A stretch of 64,000 bases of DNA from Zelopaecilomyces penicillatus (GCA_005765155.1 VCCP01000007.1:496001-560000); one strand, 5' to 3'. Numbered from the stretch's first letter, positions 13,610 to 28,639 are shown. Notes: generated by a model not told the origin, from the sequence alone. Translations and numbers: made by a program.

Positions 13610-14660
13610 ATAATAATATAATAAATATTATAAAATATAAGCTATAAATATTTAAAATAATATATTATTTTTAAATATATATTATTTCTTAATTTATTTT
13701 TATTATAATAATTTTATTTTATTATTATAATTTTATTATTTCTTTATATAATTATTTAAAATAAATATAATTATATTATATAAAACCTTAATATAAAAAA
13801 GATAATAATATAAGAAAATATTTTTAAAATATTTAAATAATATTATTTAAAATATTATAGTTTTAAATAAATATTTTAATTAAAAATAATTAATTATAAA
13901 AAGATTAAAATTATAATTAAAGTTTTATTTAAAGATTATTTAAAAATAATAATATTATTTTAATTATCTTTTTTTTATATTTTAAATAAAAATATAATTA
14001 AAAGTTTAATAAAATAATAATTATTTAAATTATTATTTTTAAGAAAAAAAAAAATATATATATATATAATACTAAAAATAATAAAAATAATAAAATAATT
14101 AATAATATAAATTAAAAATATTAAAAATTATGAAATATAAAATATTAAATATATTATTAATTAAAAATTATTAATTTTTATTTAAATTAAAATATATTTA
14201 TTATATAAATTAAATATTTATTTAAGGAGTTTAACTTTTAAATAATAAATATTGAATTAATATATAATTTTTTAATATAAAAGCTTAATTAATTATTATA
14301 AGATTTTTTTTTAATTTAAAATAAAGATTTAATATATTTAAAATAATTAATAAAACCAGATATATTTTAAGCTTAAAAAAGAAGATTATTATAATAAATA
14401 AAATTTATATATTATATATATAATAAATTTAATTATATAATAAGGTAATATTTAAAGATATTATAAATATAATAAATTAATAAAGATTATTTTAAATATA
14501 AAAAAAGAATAATTAATATAACTTAAAAAGAATTTTTAATTAAAATAAGCTTTTTAATTTTAATTAAGAAAATAAAGATTAATATATTTATTAATTTTTA
14601 TATATTAATAATAATTAAAAAATAAATAATATTAAAATATATATAAATCTTAATACATAT
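13610..14660. mobile_element. Decayed repeat, copy 1 of a family also at about 28.0-28.37 and 35.0-35.94 kb
   Basis: Segments 13610-13920, 14115-14345 and 14430-14660 resemble, in the same orientation, 28010-28370, 35025-35230 and 35690-35940. Shared anchors include TTAATATAAAAGCTTAATTA-like and AATATATATAAATCTTA-like words. Here the segments are nearly contiguous, while in the second locus 6.6 kb separates the first from the others. Coding content is unreadable and the family unidentified. Confidence 0.5.
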
Positions 14661-16880
14661 ATTAAATAAAGTTTAATTAATAAAATATATTATTATAAAA
14701 AAATTAAAATAAATATTTATTAAAAGAATTTATTGATTAAAAATAATAAATAAAGAATTAATTTATATTTATAATATATAAGAAATATAATTCTTTTTAA
14801 TAATAAATTCAAAAGATATTAATAATATATAAAATAAATATATATATTAAAAAGAATAAATAAAATATATAATACTAATAATTTTTTAAATTAAATATAA
14901 TTTATATTTTAAAATCTTTATAAAGAAAATCTTATTTAAATAAGATTTAAATTTATTTATTAAAAATTAATAAGCTTTTTAATTTATTTTTAATTAAATT
15001 TAATTTTTTTATAATAAAATTAAAGAAATAATATTTAAGCTTTTAAACTTTTATAAAAATATTAATAAAAATATTAATAAAATAAATCTATAATATTTAT
15101 TTATTTTAAAGGATTCTTTATAATAATTAGTTAAAAAGATTTAATTATTTTTATAAAATTATAAGAAATATTATATTATTTATAATAAAATTTTTTTTAA
15201 TAATAATATATTTAATTATATTCTTATATTTAAATTAAATTAATAAATTAAAATAATAATAATTTAATAATAAATATTAATTAAATAAAATCCTTTAAGG
15301 ATTATTAATAATAAAAGATTAAAACTATATTTAATATAATATAAGCTTTAAAATAAGCTTAAATTATATATAAAATATATATAATAAATCTTTTAAAGAT
15401 AATTAAATAATAATAAATAAATTAAATATATATATATTATAAAAAAGAAGAATATAAAGTTATAAATTATTATATTAATTAAATTTTTTTTTTTTTAAAT
15501 TAATTTAATTAATATTAAAAATAATTAAAATATAAACTTGAATAATTAAAGAAATTATATATTTTTTAAATTAAATCTTATATAAAAATAAAAAAACCTT
15601 AAATATAATATATATTCTTTATAATTAAAAATTATAAAAAATAAAAAACTAATATTAATTAAATTAAATAAATTATTATTTATAATATTTATTTTTATAA
15701 ATTCTTTTAATTTTATAAATATATAGATTAATTTAAAATATATATATTATAAATTAATTAATAAATAATAAATTTAATATTTAAGATTTAAAAGAATATA
15801 ATTATTTATATTTAAATAATTAAATATAATAATTAAATTTTAATAAAATATATTAATTATTTTATATTATTCTTAATTATTTTAAGGATTTAATTTTAGG
15901 ATTATTATAAATAAGAATATATTAAATTTATATTTTTATTAATTGAAATAAGTATTAAATAAGAATAATAAAAGAAATAAATATATAAAATAAATATAAT
16001 AATAAAATATAAAAAGAATTTAAAATGATAATAAAAGCTATTTTTTTTATTTTAATTTGTTTATAATAATATAACTTTAATATAAATAAATTTCTTATTA
16101 TTAATATATATATAATTAATATAATCCTAAATATAAAGTATCTCTATAATTTTATTAAGCTTTATCCTTTATTTTATTTTATTTTCTTATTATTAATTCC
16201 TAAAAACATATAAAAATAATATATATATTATTAACTTTATATTATAATCCTATTAATTTAATTAAGCTATTTTTTAATAATATAAATAAGAATATAAGAT
16301 TTCTTTTAAAGTATTATTTTAATAAATAATAAATATAATAAAACGGATAATAAAGAATTAAAAAAACAATAATAAGAAAATAATAATTTAATTATAATAA
16401 ATATTATAAAATATAAAATATAAAATAAAAAGATATAAATAATAAAATAATAAAGACATAAAAAGATATAATAAAAAAATATAATAATAAAAAAATAATA
16501 AAAAAATAATAAAAAAATAATAAAAAAATAATAAAAAAATGTTATTTTATTATTAATTAATTAAGATTTTATAATTAAGTTAATAATAATATAATAATAA
16601 TAAAAGTTTAAAATTTAATATATAATAATATTAAATAATTATTATAATAATAAAAAGATAATTATAATAGAATTATAAGATATGAGATATATATAATTAG
16701 AATAATATATAATTTTTAAATATATAATATCTTTTAGCTTATATTTATTATTATAATATAAATAAAATAAATAATAATCTTTTTATAATAATAATATTTA
16801 AGTATAATTATTCTTATTTTATTTATATATTTTAAATTAAATTTATTATTATATTTTAATTTATTAAAGGTTTTATTATT
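14661..16880. other. A+T block without recognisable content
   Basis: Saturated A+T sequence. A short tandem run of a TAATAAAAAA-type decamer lies at about 16490-16540. A piece at 16740-16860 resembles 28085-28170. No open frame or protein echo was read. Confidence 0.6.
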
Positions 16881-16890
16881 ATCATTATTA

Positions 16891-17455
16891 TTCTTTATAT
16901 TTATTTAATTATAATTAATCTTAAATTAAAAAATTATTCTTTTAATTATAAAGTTATTTAAATCTTATTATATTTTTTATTAAAATCTTAATAAATTATT
17001 ATAAAAGTTAATATTTATTTATATATATAATATATTTTAATTAAAATATATTTTATTTAATTAATAGATTTTTTTTATTTATTTAATATATTATATTATT
17101 AATAATTAAATAAAATCATATATTTATTTAATAATTATTTTAATTTAATTTCTTACAATTAATATTTTATTATAAAATTAATTTTTATTTATATTTACTA
17201 AAATCCTTTTAATATAAATTATTTTTATTTAATTATATTATAATATTAATCTTATTTATTTATTATAATTAAATTTATTAAATATTTTTAAATATATTTC
17301 TTTTAATATAAGAAAATTAATAATTAAATAATTTAAATATTTAATTTTTATATAAATAATAATAATTTCTTTTTAAAAAAATAATATTTAAAATAAAACT
17401 TTTATTATAAAAATATTATTTATCTTATATAATTTATAATTATTATTATTATAAT
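16891..17455. repeat. Dispersed direct repeat, copy 1 (partner 40025-40985)
   Basis: T-rich plus-strand sequence aligning by eye with 40025-40985 in the same orientation, sharing words such as TTTAATTATAATTAATCTTA and AATTAATAATTAAATAATTT. The partner carries about 0.35 kb extra near 40310-40660. T-richness hints that the original coding strand was minus. Element type unknown. Confidence 0.6.
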
Positions 17456-17489
17456 ATTATATAATAATCTAAAAAGAATTATTATAAAA

Positions 17490-20400
17490 GATAAGATAAA
17501 TATTATATATATTAATATATTAAAGATTATAATATTTATAGCTTTAAATATACTAGAATTAATAAGATTAAAAAGAATTATAATATTAAATTATAAATAA
17601 AGTTTAAAATAAAAGAAACTAAAGATTAAAAAAGAAATTTAATATCTATTAATTAATAAGGAAATATTTATAAAAATAATTTAATTAATTTATTAATTTT
17701 AATTATTTATTAATAATATTATAAATATATAATATTACTTTTAATAATTAAATATAAAGATTAAAAGAGTTATTATAAAAACCTTAAAAGAATTTAATAT
17801 TATAAAAAAGATGAATTAATCTATTTAAATAATAATAATTAAATATTTATTAAATAATAATATTATAATAATCTTTATTAATTTTATATTTTAATAAATT
17901 ATAAATAAAATTATTTAGTTCTTAATATTTAAATTAAATATCTTAATTATTATAAGGATTTATTTAATATTAATTAATAAATTCTAGTATTATTATTATA
18001 TTTATAATATAAGGTTAATATATAAACTAAAATCTATAAATAAAACCTAATTAAATTAATATTAAGAATATATATTTAATTATTTTAAATTATTATTATT
18101 ATAAAAATAATATTTCTTCTTAAAACTATTATCTTTAAAAGTATAAATAAATTAATTAAAAAAGGCTTTCTGTTTAAAAAAGGCTTTTATAAATATAAAC
18201 CCTATAATAAAATAATTTAATTAATAAAATACTTTAAATACCTTAAATATAAATATAAGCCTTATATTTATAATATAATAAAGATAATATATTACTTTTA
18301 TAATAAGAATATAAATATATATTTTAAAGGATTTAATAAATATATTATATAAAAGAATAAATAATTATAAAGCTATATTATTTATATTAATTAATATAAG
18401 GCCTTTATAAATATATATCTTAAAAAATAAATTAAAATAAATAAATCTAAAAAGATTTATAAATATAAACCCTTTTAAATTAATTTAATATATTATAATA
18501 TAATAGATATAATAAATATATAATTATCTTAATATAATATAAATATAGAACTTTTTATAAATTTAATTAATTATTTTTAAAAGTGATAAAATACTATTAA
18601 TATTAAAATAAATAATAGTATTTTTAATCTTAATTAGAATATAATTATAGCCTTTTTAATAAGTATTATAATAATTATAATAATATAAAAAGGCTATATA
18701 ATTATCTTTTTTTTATACTATTATTTATATTATATTAAAATATTAAAGAAAAACTGCTTAAATTAAGCTAAGATATTAATATAATTATATAAAGAATATA
18801 ATATTATTATTATATAAGAATTATTAATTAATCTATAAATAAAGATACTTTATATTATAAAAAGAAATAAATATTATATAATATAAAATAATAATTATAT
18901 AATTATGTATATTTATAAGAAATATAATCTTATAATATAATTATAATAAATTAATAAGGATTAAGCTTATATTATATTAAAATTAAATAAGAATACCTTT
19001 ATAATATAATCTATATATTTTAAATCTTATAATAAAAGGCTATAAATTATATTATTTATAAAAATATCTTAATTATAAAGATAATATATCTTTGTAAATA
19101 ATTTTATATATATTATTTAATATAAGATATTTATTATAAAAGTTAATTAAAAGCCTAGATTATATTTAAGCTAATATAATAATAATACCTTTTATTAATT
19201 ATTTATCATAAAATAATTATATAAGCTAAAGATAATTAATAAATTAATACCTTAAATTTAATTTAATATAGCTTAAATCTATTATATAAATATTAGGATA
19301 TTAATATAAATATAATAGGATTTAATTATTTCTTTTCAATAATAAGGATTAAGATTATAATATAATCCTATCCTTAAATAAATATAATAAAAGAATAAGC
19401 TTAAAAAAATATAATTAAGATTAAAGAATTAATTAAAATAATCTTTTATAATTAATAAAAATATTTAAATATTAATCTAGAGATAGATATATTAATAATA
19501 TAATTATAAAATATTATAAATAATATAATATTTTTAAAGTATAATAAAGCTAGAAAAATACTTATATTTTAGTAAAATAAGGTTATTTAAAAAGTAGTTT
19601 AAGAGTTTAAAAGAATAAGGTATTATTATTATATCTTAAGATTATAAATAAATTTAAAAAAAATTTATATCTAAAAGAAGAATTATAATAAGATTCTTAA
19701 TTTAATAAAAAGAAAATTAATATAGATTATTAATATTAATCTTATTAAAAAAGGAAAAGATATAAGATTTAAAAAAATAAATTAAATTTAAAAGCTAAAT
19801 ATTTTTAGAATTATTAATATTATTATTAAGGTATAATAATAATATTAAGGTTATTATAATTATAAAAAAGATATTAATTTTAATTAAAAATTTCTTTTTT
19901 CTTTCAAAAATAATAATAAAAAAGCTTAAGATTAATAAAAATAATAAAATCTAAATTAATAAAATAATTTAATTTATAAAGATTAAATAGATATTTTATA
20001 ATATTAAAATATAAAAAGCTTTAAATAAAAATAATATCTTAATAAGGTTTTTAAAGTTTATAATTAATTATTTTATATAATAATAATAGATTAATAATAA
20101 ATTAATAAAGATATTAAAATATCTATAAATAAAATATTATTATCAGATATTTAAGGAAAATATATTAAATATAATAAGATTATAATAATATTTATATATT
20201 ATTATTTTTTATTTTTATATTATAAAGATTTATATTATTAAAAAGATTTTAATCTTTTAATTAAAAATTAAATAATATAATAAAAATATAATAATATAAT
20301 AAAAATATAATAATATAGTAAAAATATAATAATATAATAAAAATATAATAATATATAACCTTAATAATAAAGGATTTATTAATAATACTTATAATATTAA

Positions 20401-21550
20401 AAAAGGCTTAAATAATAAATAAAATTAATTTTAATATTTAATAATAATATAATAAAACTAAATCTATTTATAATATAATATAATAATTATCTTCAAAAAT
20501 ATAATCCTTTTTTTTAAAAAATAATCTTTATAATTTTTTTTAATAGAAATTTAATTATAATAAAAGTATAATAAAATAAATAGATTTATTAATAATAAAA
20601 TTAATATTTTAAAAGGATTTTTTTTCTTTAATATTTATTTATTAAATCTAGCTTAAATTATATAAAAAAAAAGATTATAAAAATATAATACTTTTTATAA
20701 TAAAAAAGAAAATAATAATAATAATATTATTAATTATTTAATATTAATTAAATAAATAATAAAATAATAATAAGGATAATTTATTAGAAAATATTATATA
20801 AAAAAAAATATTAAAGATATTAAATATTTAAGTATTATAAAGGTATAATTAATATCTTTAACTTTAAAAAAAAAAGAATAAAAAATCTTATTTATTAAAA
20901 TAATTTAAAAAAAAATAAGATTTATATAATAGAGATAATAAAGATATATAATAATAAAATTATAAGATTATTAATAATTATTAATAATATAAAGAAAAAT
21001 AAAGCTATTATAATAATAGCTTGAAATAATAATAAACTATAAGATTATTAAAAATAATTAAAAAAATAGAATCCTATAAAAGCTAATAAAATCCTAAATT
21101 TAATAAGCTTTAAAATAATCCTATAAAAAAAGAATTAAAATAAATTAATTATATCTTATTAAAAATATAATATATATTAATCTAGTTTTAAGACTAGCTT
21201 TATAAATCCTTAATTATTTAATTTTAATTAAATAAATATAAAGATATTATATATATTAAGCTAATTCTTTATTAATTATTAAATATAAAAATAAGATTTA
21301 TTATATATAAAAAAATAAAGAATAATATTATAATAATATAGAAAAAAAGTATTAATATAAAAAGAGAATAAGGGTTTTTTATTTATTTTTTCTCTTTTAT
21401 TTATTAAATTAAAAAGGATTATATACTTTATAAAAAATCTAATCTAAAATTAAATTAATATAATTATAAAACTAATAATAATATAATTATTATTAAAATA
21501 TAATAAATAAATAATTAATTTATTATATTTTATATTTTATTAATTAAGTT
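17490..21550 (+). mobile_element. Decayed mobile element, copy 1 (partner about 28.64-34.93 kb)
   Basis: Matches a second copy in the same orientation at four places: 17505-17700 with 28650-28860, 18708-18980 with 29738-30005, 19950-20075 with 30925-31050, and 21365-21550 with 34765-34930. The plus strand is A-rich, suggesting that it was the coding strand. Reading frames are full of stops and I could not assign the encoded protein. The copies differ mostly by transitions and small gaps. Confidence 0.6.
20271..20356. repeat. 19-bp tandem repeat, about 4.5 copies
   Basis: A 19-nt A+T unit (AATAATATAATAAAAATAT) repeats about 4.5 times, with one A-to-G variant in the third unit. It lies inside the decayed element and is absent from the aligned part of the second copy. 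Confidence 0.85.
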
Positions 21551-24500
21551 TTGTTTTAATATAATATATATTTTCTTTAATTTTAAATATTTTATTTATT
21601 TCTTTTTTCTTTTTTATTATTTTTATTTATAATTAATAATAATATAAAGCTTTTATTTTTATAATAAATTCTATTAATAATATTAAATTATACTCTTAGA
21701 TTTATAATTAATATTAAGATTATAAAAATTATACTTTAAAGCTCTTATAACTATCTTTTAAACTATTTGTATATTAAGTCTTTAATAAGCCTTTTTATTA
21801 GCTCTTATAATAAAGCTTTAATAAAGATCTTTAATTAAAGTTAATTATCTTTATCTTTATTTTATTAGATTTTCTTAAATTTAATACTTTTAATAATTTA
21901 TTCAACTTTTTATAGTCTTTTATTAAAAGAATAATAGTATTATTATAAAATTAAGAAATAATAGATTTATATAGGTTTAGGGTTAAAAGTTTTATATTTT
22001 TTATATAATTATTTATAATTAAAGAAAAATATAGCCTAATATAATTAAAGGTATATAAAATATTATTATAAAAAAATATAGTTATTTAATTCTTATTATA
22101 ATCTTAATAAAAAAAGAATTAAATTAAAATTAAATCTATAAAGTTATTATTAGCTTTTATAATTATTTATCTTCTTTAAATCCCTTTACTTATATAATAT
22201 ATTATTAATATATAAAGAAATAAAAAGAGCTTATAACTAGCTTTATTTAATATAAGGCTTTAATATTATATAAAATAAGCTTAATTTTATATAAAAATTT
22301 AATCTTATATAATATACAGAGTTTTTTTATTTTTAAAGATATTTATAATAATCATTAAAGATTATAAATCTAATCTTTAAATAACCTATTATTAATATAA
22401 TAATAAATATAGATTTTATAAGAAAAAAACTATACTTATATAATTATAATAAATAATCTTAAAATTAAATTAGTTTTTTTAACTTATCTTAAATATTAAA
22501 TAATATAAAAGTATTTTTCTAAGATTTTAAATATAGATAATAAGTATTATTATTTATATTATAAAAAAATCATTATTTATATTATATAGCTTATATATTA
22601 TATAGTTATCTTCTTTTTAATTAATTTTATTATACTTTTATATATAATTATAATATATTATAATAAAACTTTTAATATATTATTAAGATAATAATTTATT
22701 TTCTTAATATAATTAATTAATTAATATATTTAATTATAAAGATAATTAATTTATTTAAAACTAAGGTTTTTATAAAAGTATTATACTTTAGATTATATAC
22801 TAGTTTATATATTATCTTCTAAGCTATTAATCTTTAGCTCTTTTAATATAAAGGCTATTATAACCTTTTATTCTATAATTAATTATCTTTATTTATTAAT
22901 TATATAGTTATTTAAGAAATCTATTAATAAGGGCTAATTAAAGATACCCTTAATTTTAAATTATAAAAGAATATAATAAATATTAATATTTAATTATCTT
23001 ATAATTAACTATATTATTTATTAAGATAAAGTTATAATATTATAAATTAAAGTATAAAAATTATTTAATAAGGGTATTATAATTTATATATAACTTTATA
23101 ATAGTCTTTAAAGTATTAGTATTATATAATTAATTTTAATATATAAGTAAAAATTAAAAAGATATATATAACAATTTAAATAATATATAAACTATATAAT
23201 TTAAATAATAATTTTTTTATAATTTAAATAATAATACTTTAAATAATATATATAAAATTTATTACTTTAATCTTTATTTAATATAGATTATTAATATTAT
23301 AAATTAGAAATTAATTATAAATTTTATTTAAGTCTTTATTAATATAAAATAATAAAAAGGATTTAAATAGATTTATATATAACTTTAAACCTTTTAAAGC
23401 TAGCTTAAAATTATTATCCCTTTTATTATTATAAATAAATAAAAATATATTAAAAGTTTTTAATTTTTTTTAATATAAAAATAGCTTTATATTTATTATA
23501 TTAATATAAATATTTATATAAAAATTATTTTTTATTAATAAAAAAGCCTTAATATATTAAATAAATTAAATCTTAATATATAAAGTATAATACCTTTAAA
23601 TAATTTAAAATATAACTATAATAATATAAAAGCTATATAAATAAAGATTATTTATATAATAAAAGAAATTAATCTTTATAAAGCTTAAAGATAAATATTA
23701 TATTATTTTAATTAATATTAATTATAATTTTAATTAATAAATTAATAGTTTTATTAAAGTAATTTATAAAGACATTAAAATCTATTTAATAATATATTAT
23801 AATAATCTTTTTAATTTTAATTAAGCTCTTATATAAATAATTATATAAAACGAATAAGATTATATTTAAAATATTCTAATTATAAATATTTAAAAAAAGA
23901 ATATTAACATTAATATAAAATAATTTAATATATTCTTTTTATAAATTTCTTTCTTTATAATTAAATTATTATTTTAAAAGCTTTATTATATATTTATAAT
24001 TATAAATAAAGAATCTTTATCTTAATATATATAAAACTATCTTTTTATATAATAATTTATATAATAATTTATATTATTCTATAAATATTTCTTTTAATAA
24101 TATATTATATAATATATATTATTAATAAAGTATAATTATTATTTTTAATAATAGCTTAAAAAGCCTTTAATATAATTAAAATAATCTTTTTAATAAATTT
24201 ATATATATTCTTATTTAATTCTTTTTTTTAAGATCTTTAATAATCTTTTCTTTAAATCTAAGATTTAAATTATATTAAACCCTTTTATAGCTAATTAAAT
24301 ACCTTAAAGAATATTAAGTTTAAAATCCTTTTAAATCTAAATATAATTATATTAATATAATTATTCTTTATATAATATAATATTAAAAGATTTAATTCTA
24401 GTATTTATTATATATTTATATAAATTAAAATAAAAATAGCTTCTTTATAAAATAATTAATTTAAAAAAATATTTATTAAAAGATCTAGATTAATTAAATA

Positions 24501-25841
24501 TATTATATAAATTATATTATATAAAAAAAAAGGAATAAGATTTATAATGTAATTAAAGAAATTAAATAAATTAATTTAATTAGATTATTAGATTAATTAA
24601 TTAATTAATTAAAATATAATATTTTAATAAAATTAATAGAAATATATTTTTTAAATAAATTAATTTTTATAGCTTTATATAAGATAATTATATAATTTTA
24701 TAATAAAGCTTTCTTTTATATTATTTATTTTTAAGCCTTTATATTTAAAATTTAATATTAAGAGATAAATATATAAAGCTAATATTAAACTAAAGGGCTA
24801 TATAAACCTTTATTATTATAAATAATTAAAAGTATATTTATATATAATAAGATTTATTATTAATATTATTTAATAAATTCTTTAATAAATAAATAAATCT
24901 AATTTATATATTAATAAATTTCTTTATTTTAATCTTTAAAAAAATCTATTTATTATTATAATTATTTATATAATAATTTTATAAAAATATAATAATTAAA
25001 AAAATTATTTAAGATTATTTATTTTTAATAAAATAATTATTATTAATAATATTAATATAAAATAATAAAAATAAATAATTTAAAAAAATAAAAAAATAAT
25101 TTTATAATTATATATTTAATTTAAAAAAAAATTAATTATTTAAAATAATATTTAATTATTAATTTTATTTTATATAATTAAATTAATAATTTAAATATTA
25201 TTTTTTAATTATATTTAAAATCTTAAATTTATTTAAATTTTAAGATTATAAAGCTTTAATATATATTAATAATTTATAATTATATTATTTAAATCTTATT
25301 TATTTAAATATAAATATTATAATAATAAAATATTATTATTTAAATTATTATTATTATATAATAAAAATTATTTTATATTTATAAATAGATTTTATTATTA
25401 AAAAGAAAAATTATTTTATAATTAATTATTATAAATAAAAATTTATAATTAAAAATATATATTTAAATTATTTTAAAAAAATTCTTATTTTAATTATAAA
25501 AGAAATAAAATATAATTAATTTTAATATTATATTTTTTTTATAAATTTTTATTATTTTAATTTTAAAATATATATTTTCTTTTATTTAAAAAAAATTAAT
25601 TTAATAATAAAATAAATTAGTATTATAAAATTATTTAATTAATAGTTTTATTTATTAAGTATATAAATTAATTAATATTATAATAATTTATATTTTAATA
25701 ATCTTTATTATAATCTTTTAAATTAATAAATATAATATTTAAATTTAATATAATTAATAGTAATTAAGAAATTTAATTATTAATTATTTAAAATTATAAT
25801 ATTTAAAATTTATAATATTAAAATATAGTTAATATTTAAGT
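21551..25841. other. A+T block between element relic and the small gene
   Basis: Slightly less saturated at 21.6-23.2 kb, where T-rich plus-strand stretches suggest minus-strand relic coding, then nearly pure A+T up to the stop codon of the next gene. No domain, RNA gene or LTR pair could be supported. Confidence 0.6.
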
Positions 25842-26791
25842 CTAGTTATTAAGCTTGAACTGTTCATGCTGTCGGAGCTTTCTATACGCTGCTACGATAT
25901 CTTCTCTTTCTACCTGCAATCCCTCTCGCCTGCGCAAGCTGCCGGCAGCTCTGGGAACATTGTGGACATTCACGGTTGCGCTTCCAACTCTGAGTAGCTT
26001 TGTCGTCATCTTGTGAAGTTCAGGCGGTGCCAAGGCAACTTCGTGTAAGCCAATCTTGGTCTCAGCTCTCTGCTTCTTCAGTTCAAGCCATGGATCATCA
26101 TGTAAAGAGGAGCGTCCTTGGCGATACCTCTTACCCGCTCTGTCGACGCCATTGGAATCTTCATCTTTATCATCGGGAGACGTCGAAATCGGAATGCTGG
26201 CAGCATCAATTCCTAAGTCTTGCTCAGCCGATAGCTCCAACTCCTCCTCTCTCCTCTCTTGAATCTTATGTTCCTCCTCCCGCCATTGATCATAGAGCTT
26301 GTGCATTTTTCGCTCTTTGCGTGTTCGGTGAACTTTCAGACCTAAAATATCTTTTCCATCCTTTATCAGGCTTCTTTTGGCGAGACCAGTAATGGGTAAG
26401 GTAGCATCAACCCTGGAAGCGAAGGCTCGGAGATCTTCTCCGGGTCGGATGTGGGGACTTGCAACAGAAGCTGTCGATTCAGAGGATTTTCCTTTCATCA
26501 CTCTACCCTCGTCAAGGCCCGATCTCGTGATCTTACCCTGTGCGACAGCCATGAGCCGCTTGAACGAACGAGGTGCATCGTCTGATTTTGAGGAAAGCCT
26601 ATGTCGCCTCGATTTTTGTCTGGTACTCCGGTTTGCTACAAATCTCTTCATATTGACGGGGAGGGGATAGGCGGTCTCTGAAGGCGGAAGATCAAATCTG
26701 AGTAGGGTAAGTCTAATGTTCAGGGAGCAAGGGAAGTTGGTATCACACACTCTGCATCCCCATCCCGCTTCCGTTTGTGTTTGTGAGGCAT
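25842..26791 (-). CDS. Conserved basic, coiled-coil-rich fungal protein (two exons)
   Basis: Exon 1 is 26751-26791, the intron 26698-26750 (53 nt, gtgtgt...ctcag), exon 2 25842-26697; product 298 residues. The start ATG gives MPHKHKRKRDGDAEFDLPPS, a typical N-terminus of this ascomycete family. Taking the longer unspliced frame from 26810 replaces it with intron-derived sequence. Visible conserved blocks: DDAPRSFKRLM (53-63), RPGEDLRAFASRVD (about 99-112), a charged helix RKERKMHKLYDQWREEE onward (140-168) likely to form a coiled coil, DDPW (214-217), GLHEV (230-234) and GSLRRRE (266-272). Basic clusters suggest nuclear or nucleolar location (inference). I recall homologs being labelled 'urease accessory protein'; nothing here supports a urease role. 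The TAG stop lies at the A+T border. Confidence 0.85.
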
Positions 26792-27030
26792 GACAGAGTT
26801 TGAGTATCATTCCATTAAGTGTGTATGTATCGGTTCGTCCAAATTGGGGCCGTCGGGTCTTTGACGCTGGGTGTTTATTGGTACTAAAATTGCACCTATT
26901 GAGAATGTCGGTAGTGAACGGCTTTGAGATGAGTTTTTACTAGGCTGTGAGAAATAGAAATTATAATTAGCAGAGATGCTATATATTACTAGATTAGTAA
27001 AATAACGCACTCTCAGTTTACTATCTAGGA
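26792..27030 (-). promoter_or_regulatory. Upstream region of the small two-exon gene
   Basis: About 240 bp of balanced DNA lies between the start codon at 26791 and the next A+T block. A minus-strand open frame (27010-26807) ends just before the start codon and shows no domain, so leader or promoter is more likely. No factor site is claimed. Confidence 0.45.
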
Positions 27031-27443
27031 ATAATTTTAGATATAAAAGAATAACTAGAAAATATAATATTATATTTACTTTTAAATAATTAATATAATT
27101 TATAATTTAATATTTTTATTAAAAAGTTTAATTTTATATAAATCTTATTTTATAATAATCTTATTATATATAATAATAATTTTAATTTTTTAAAATTTAA
27201 TTTTTAAAGATTTATTATAATTTTAATTATATATTTATAAATATTTTAATAATTTTAAATAAAAAAAATTATAATTTTATATAAATATATTAAATAAATT
27301 AATATTAATATTAATTATATATTTTAATTTTATTTAATATATTTATAATTTAATTAAATTCTTTATATTTTTAATTAAAATTATTTTTATATTTATTTTT
27401 TATAATATAAATTTTATAATTTAATAAATAAATCTTTAATTAA

Positions 27444-27477
<34 letters not shown>

Positions 27478-28009
27478 ATATAAATAATTATTTTATTAAA
27501 TTTTATTATTATTAAAATATATTTTATATAAAAAGATTATAAATTTTATTTATTATAAAAATTAATTTTAATATTTAAATTAATATTAAATTTAAAATTA
27601 ATTTTAATAATTTTATTTTATTTTTATTATAAAAATAAAAATAGAAATAATTAATAATAATTTAATTATTATTATAATTTAAATTTATTAATTTTAAATT
27701 TTAATATATTATAATAAAATATATTAAAATTTAATTTATTATAATATTTTAAATTTATAATAATATTAATTTTTATTTTTATATTATAAATATTATATTT
27801 TTAATTATATATTTTATAATATATTTTATAATATATTTTATTATAACTATATTATATAATATAAAAATATAATAATCATTAAATATTATTATTTTTTATT
27901 AATTATTTTTAATTTTTATTTATATCTTTAAATTAAATATTTTATTATTAAAATATTTTAAATTTATTTAATATTAATTATTATTATAATTATTTTAATT
28001 ATATTAAAT
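27031..28009. other. A+T block, almost free of G and C
   Basis: Extremely A+T-pure sequence including a perfect (TA)n stretch at about 27444-27471. No open frame, RNA gene or protein echo. Among the most saturated parts of the window. Confidence 0.7.
27444..27471. repeat. (TA)n dinucleotide run, about 14 units
   Basis: An uninterrupted alternating AT run of about 28 nt, readable directly. Edges are approximate because flanking DNA is also A+T. Confidence 0.85.
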
Positions 28010-28370
28010 ATAATAAATATTATAAAATATAAAATATAAATATTTAAAGAATTTTATATAATTATTAAATATATAATATATTTTAATTTATTTTTATTAT
28101 TATAATATAAATAAAATAAATAATAATCTTTAATAATAATAATATTTAAATATAATTATTTTTATTTTATTTAATGATTATAAATTTTTATTATAATTAT
28201 TAAAAATAAATATAATTATATTATATAAAACTTTAATATAAAAAAATTAATAGCTTAAAATAACATTTTTAAAATATATAAATTATATTAATTAAAATAT
28301 TTAAATATTAAATAAATCTTTTAATTAAAAATAATTTATTATAAAAGAATTAAAATTATAATTAAAATTT
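28010..28370. mobile_element. Left part of a split decayed repeat (copy 2)
   Basis: Resembles 13610-13920 in the same orientation (for example the word AATAAATATTATAAAATATA). The sequence following it in copy 1 is found here only at 35.0 kb, beyond another repeat copy, so this repeat appears interrupted by an insertion. Confidence 0.5.
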
Positions 28371-28639
28371 TAATAAAATAATATTTTAATATAATAATAT
28401 TAAATTAATAATATTTTAAATATTTTAAAAAAGAATATAATTAAAGATTTAATAAAATAATAATAATTTTAATTATAATATAAAATCTATAATATTAAAA
28501 TTAAATAAATTTAAAAAAAGCCTTTTAAGTTTATAAGCTTTATATTTAATAAAGCTATTTTTAAAATATATATTAATATAAAAATTAAATTTATTAAGAT
28601 TAAATATCTTTAATTATAATATTATATAATAGCTTTAAA

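Noticed and set aside
18100..19600. Possible transposase or zinc-finger protein in the 17.5-kb element
   Set aside because: Too many stops and too little remaining C and G to read a family; any name would be a guess.
26000..26670. Three plus-strand open frames over the small gene
   Set aside because: They are antisense to conserved coding sequence and have no independent support.
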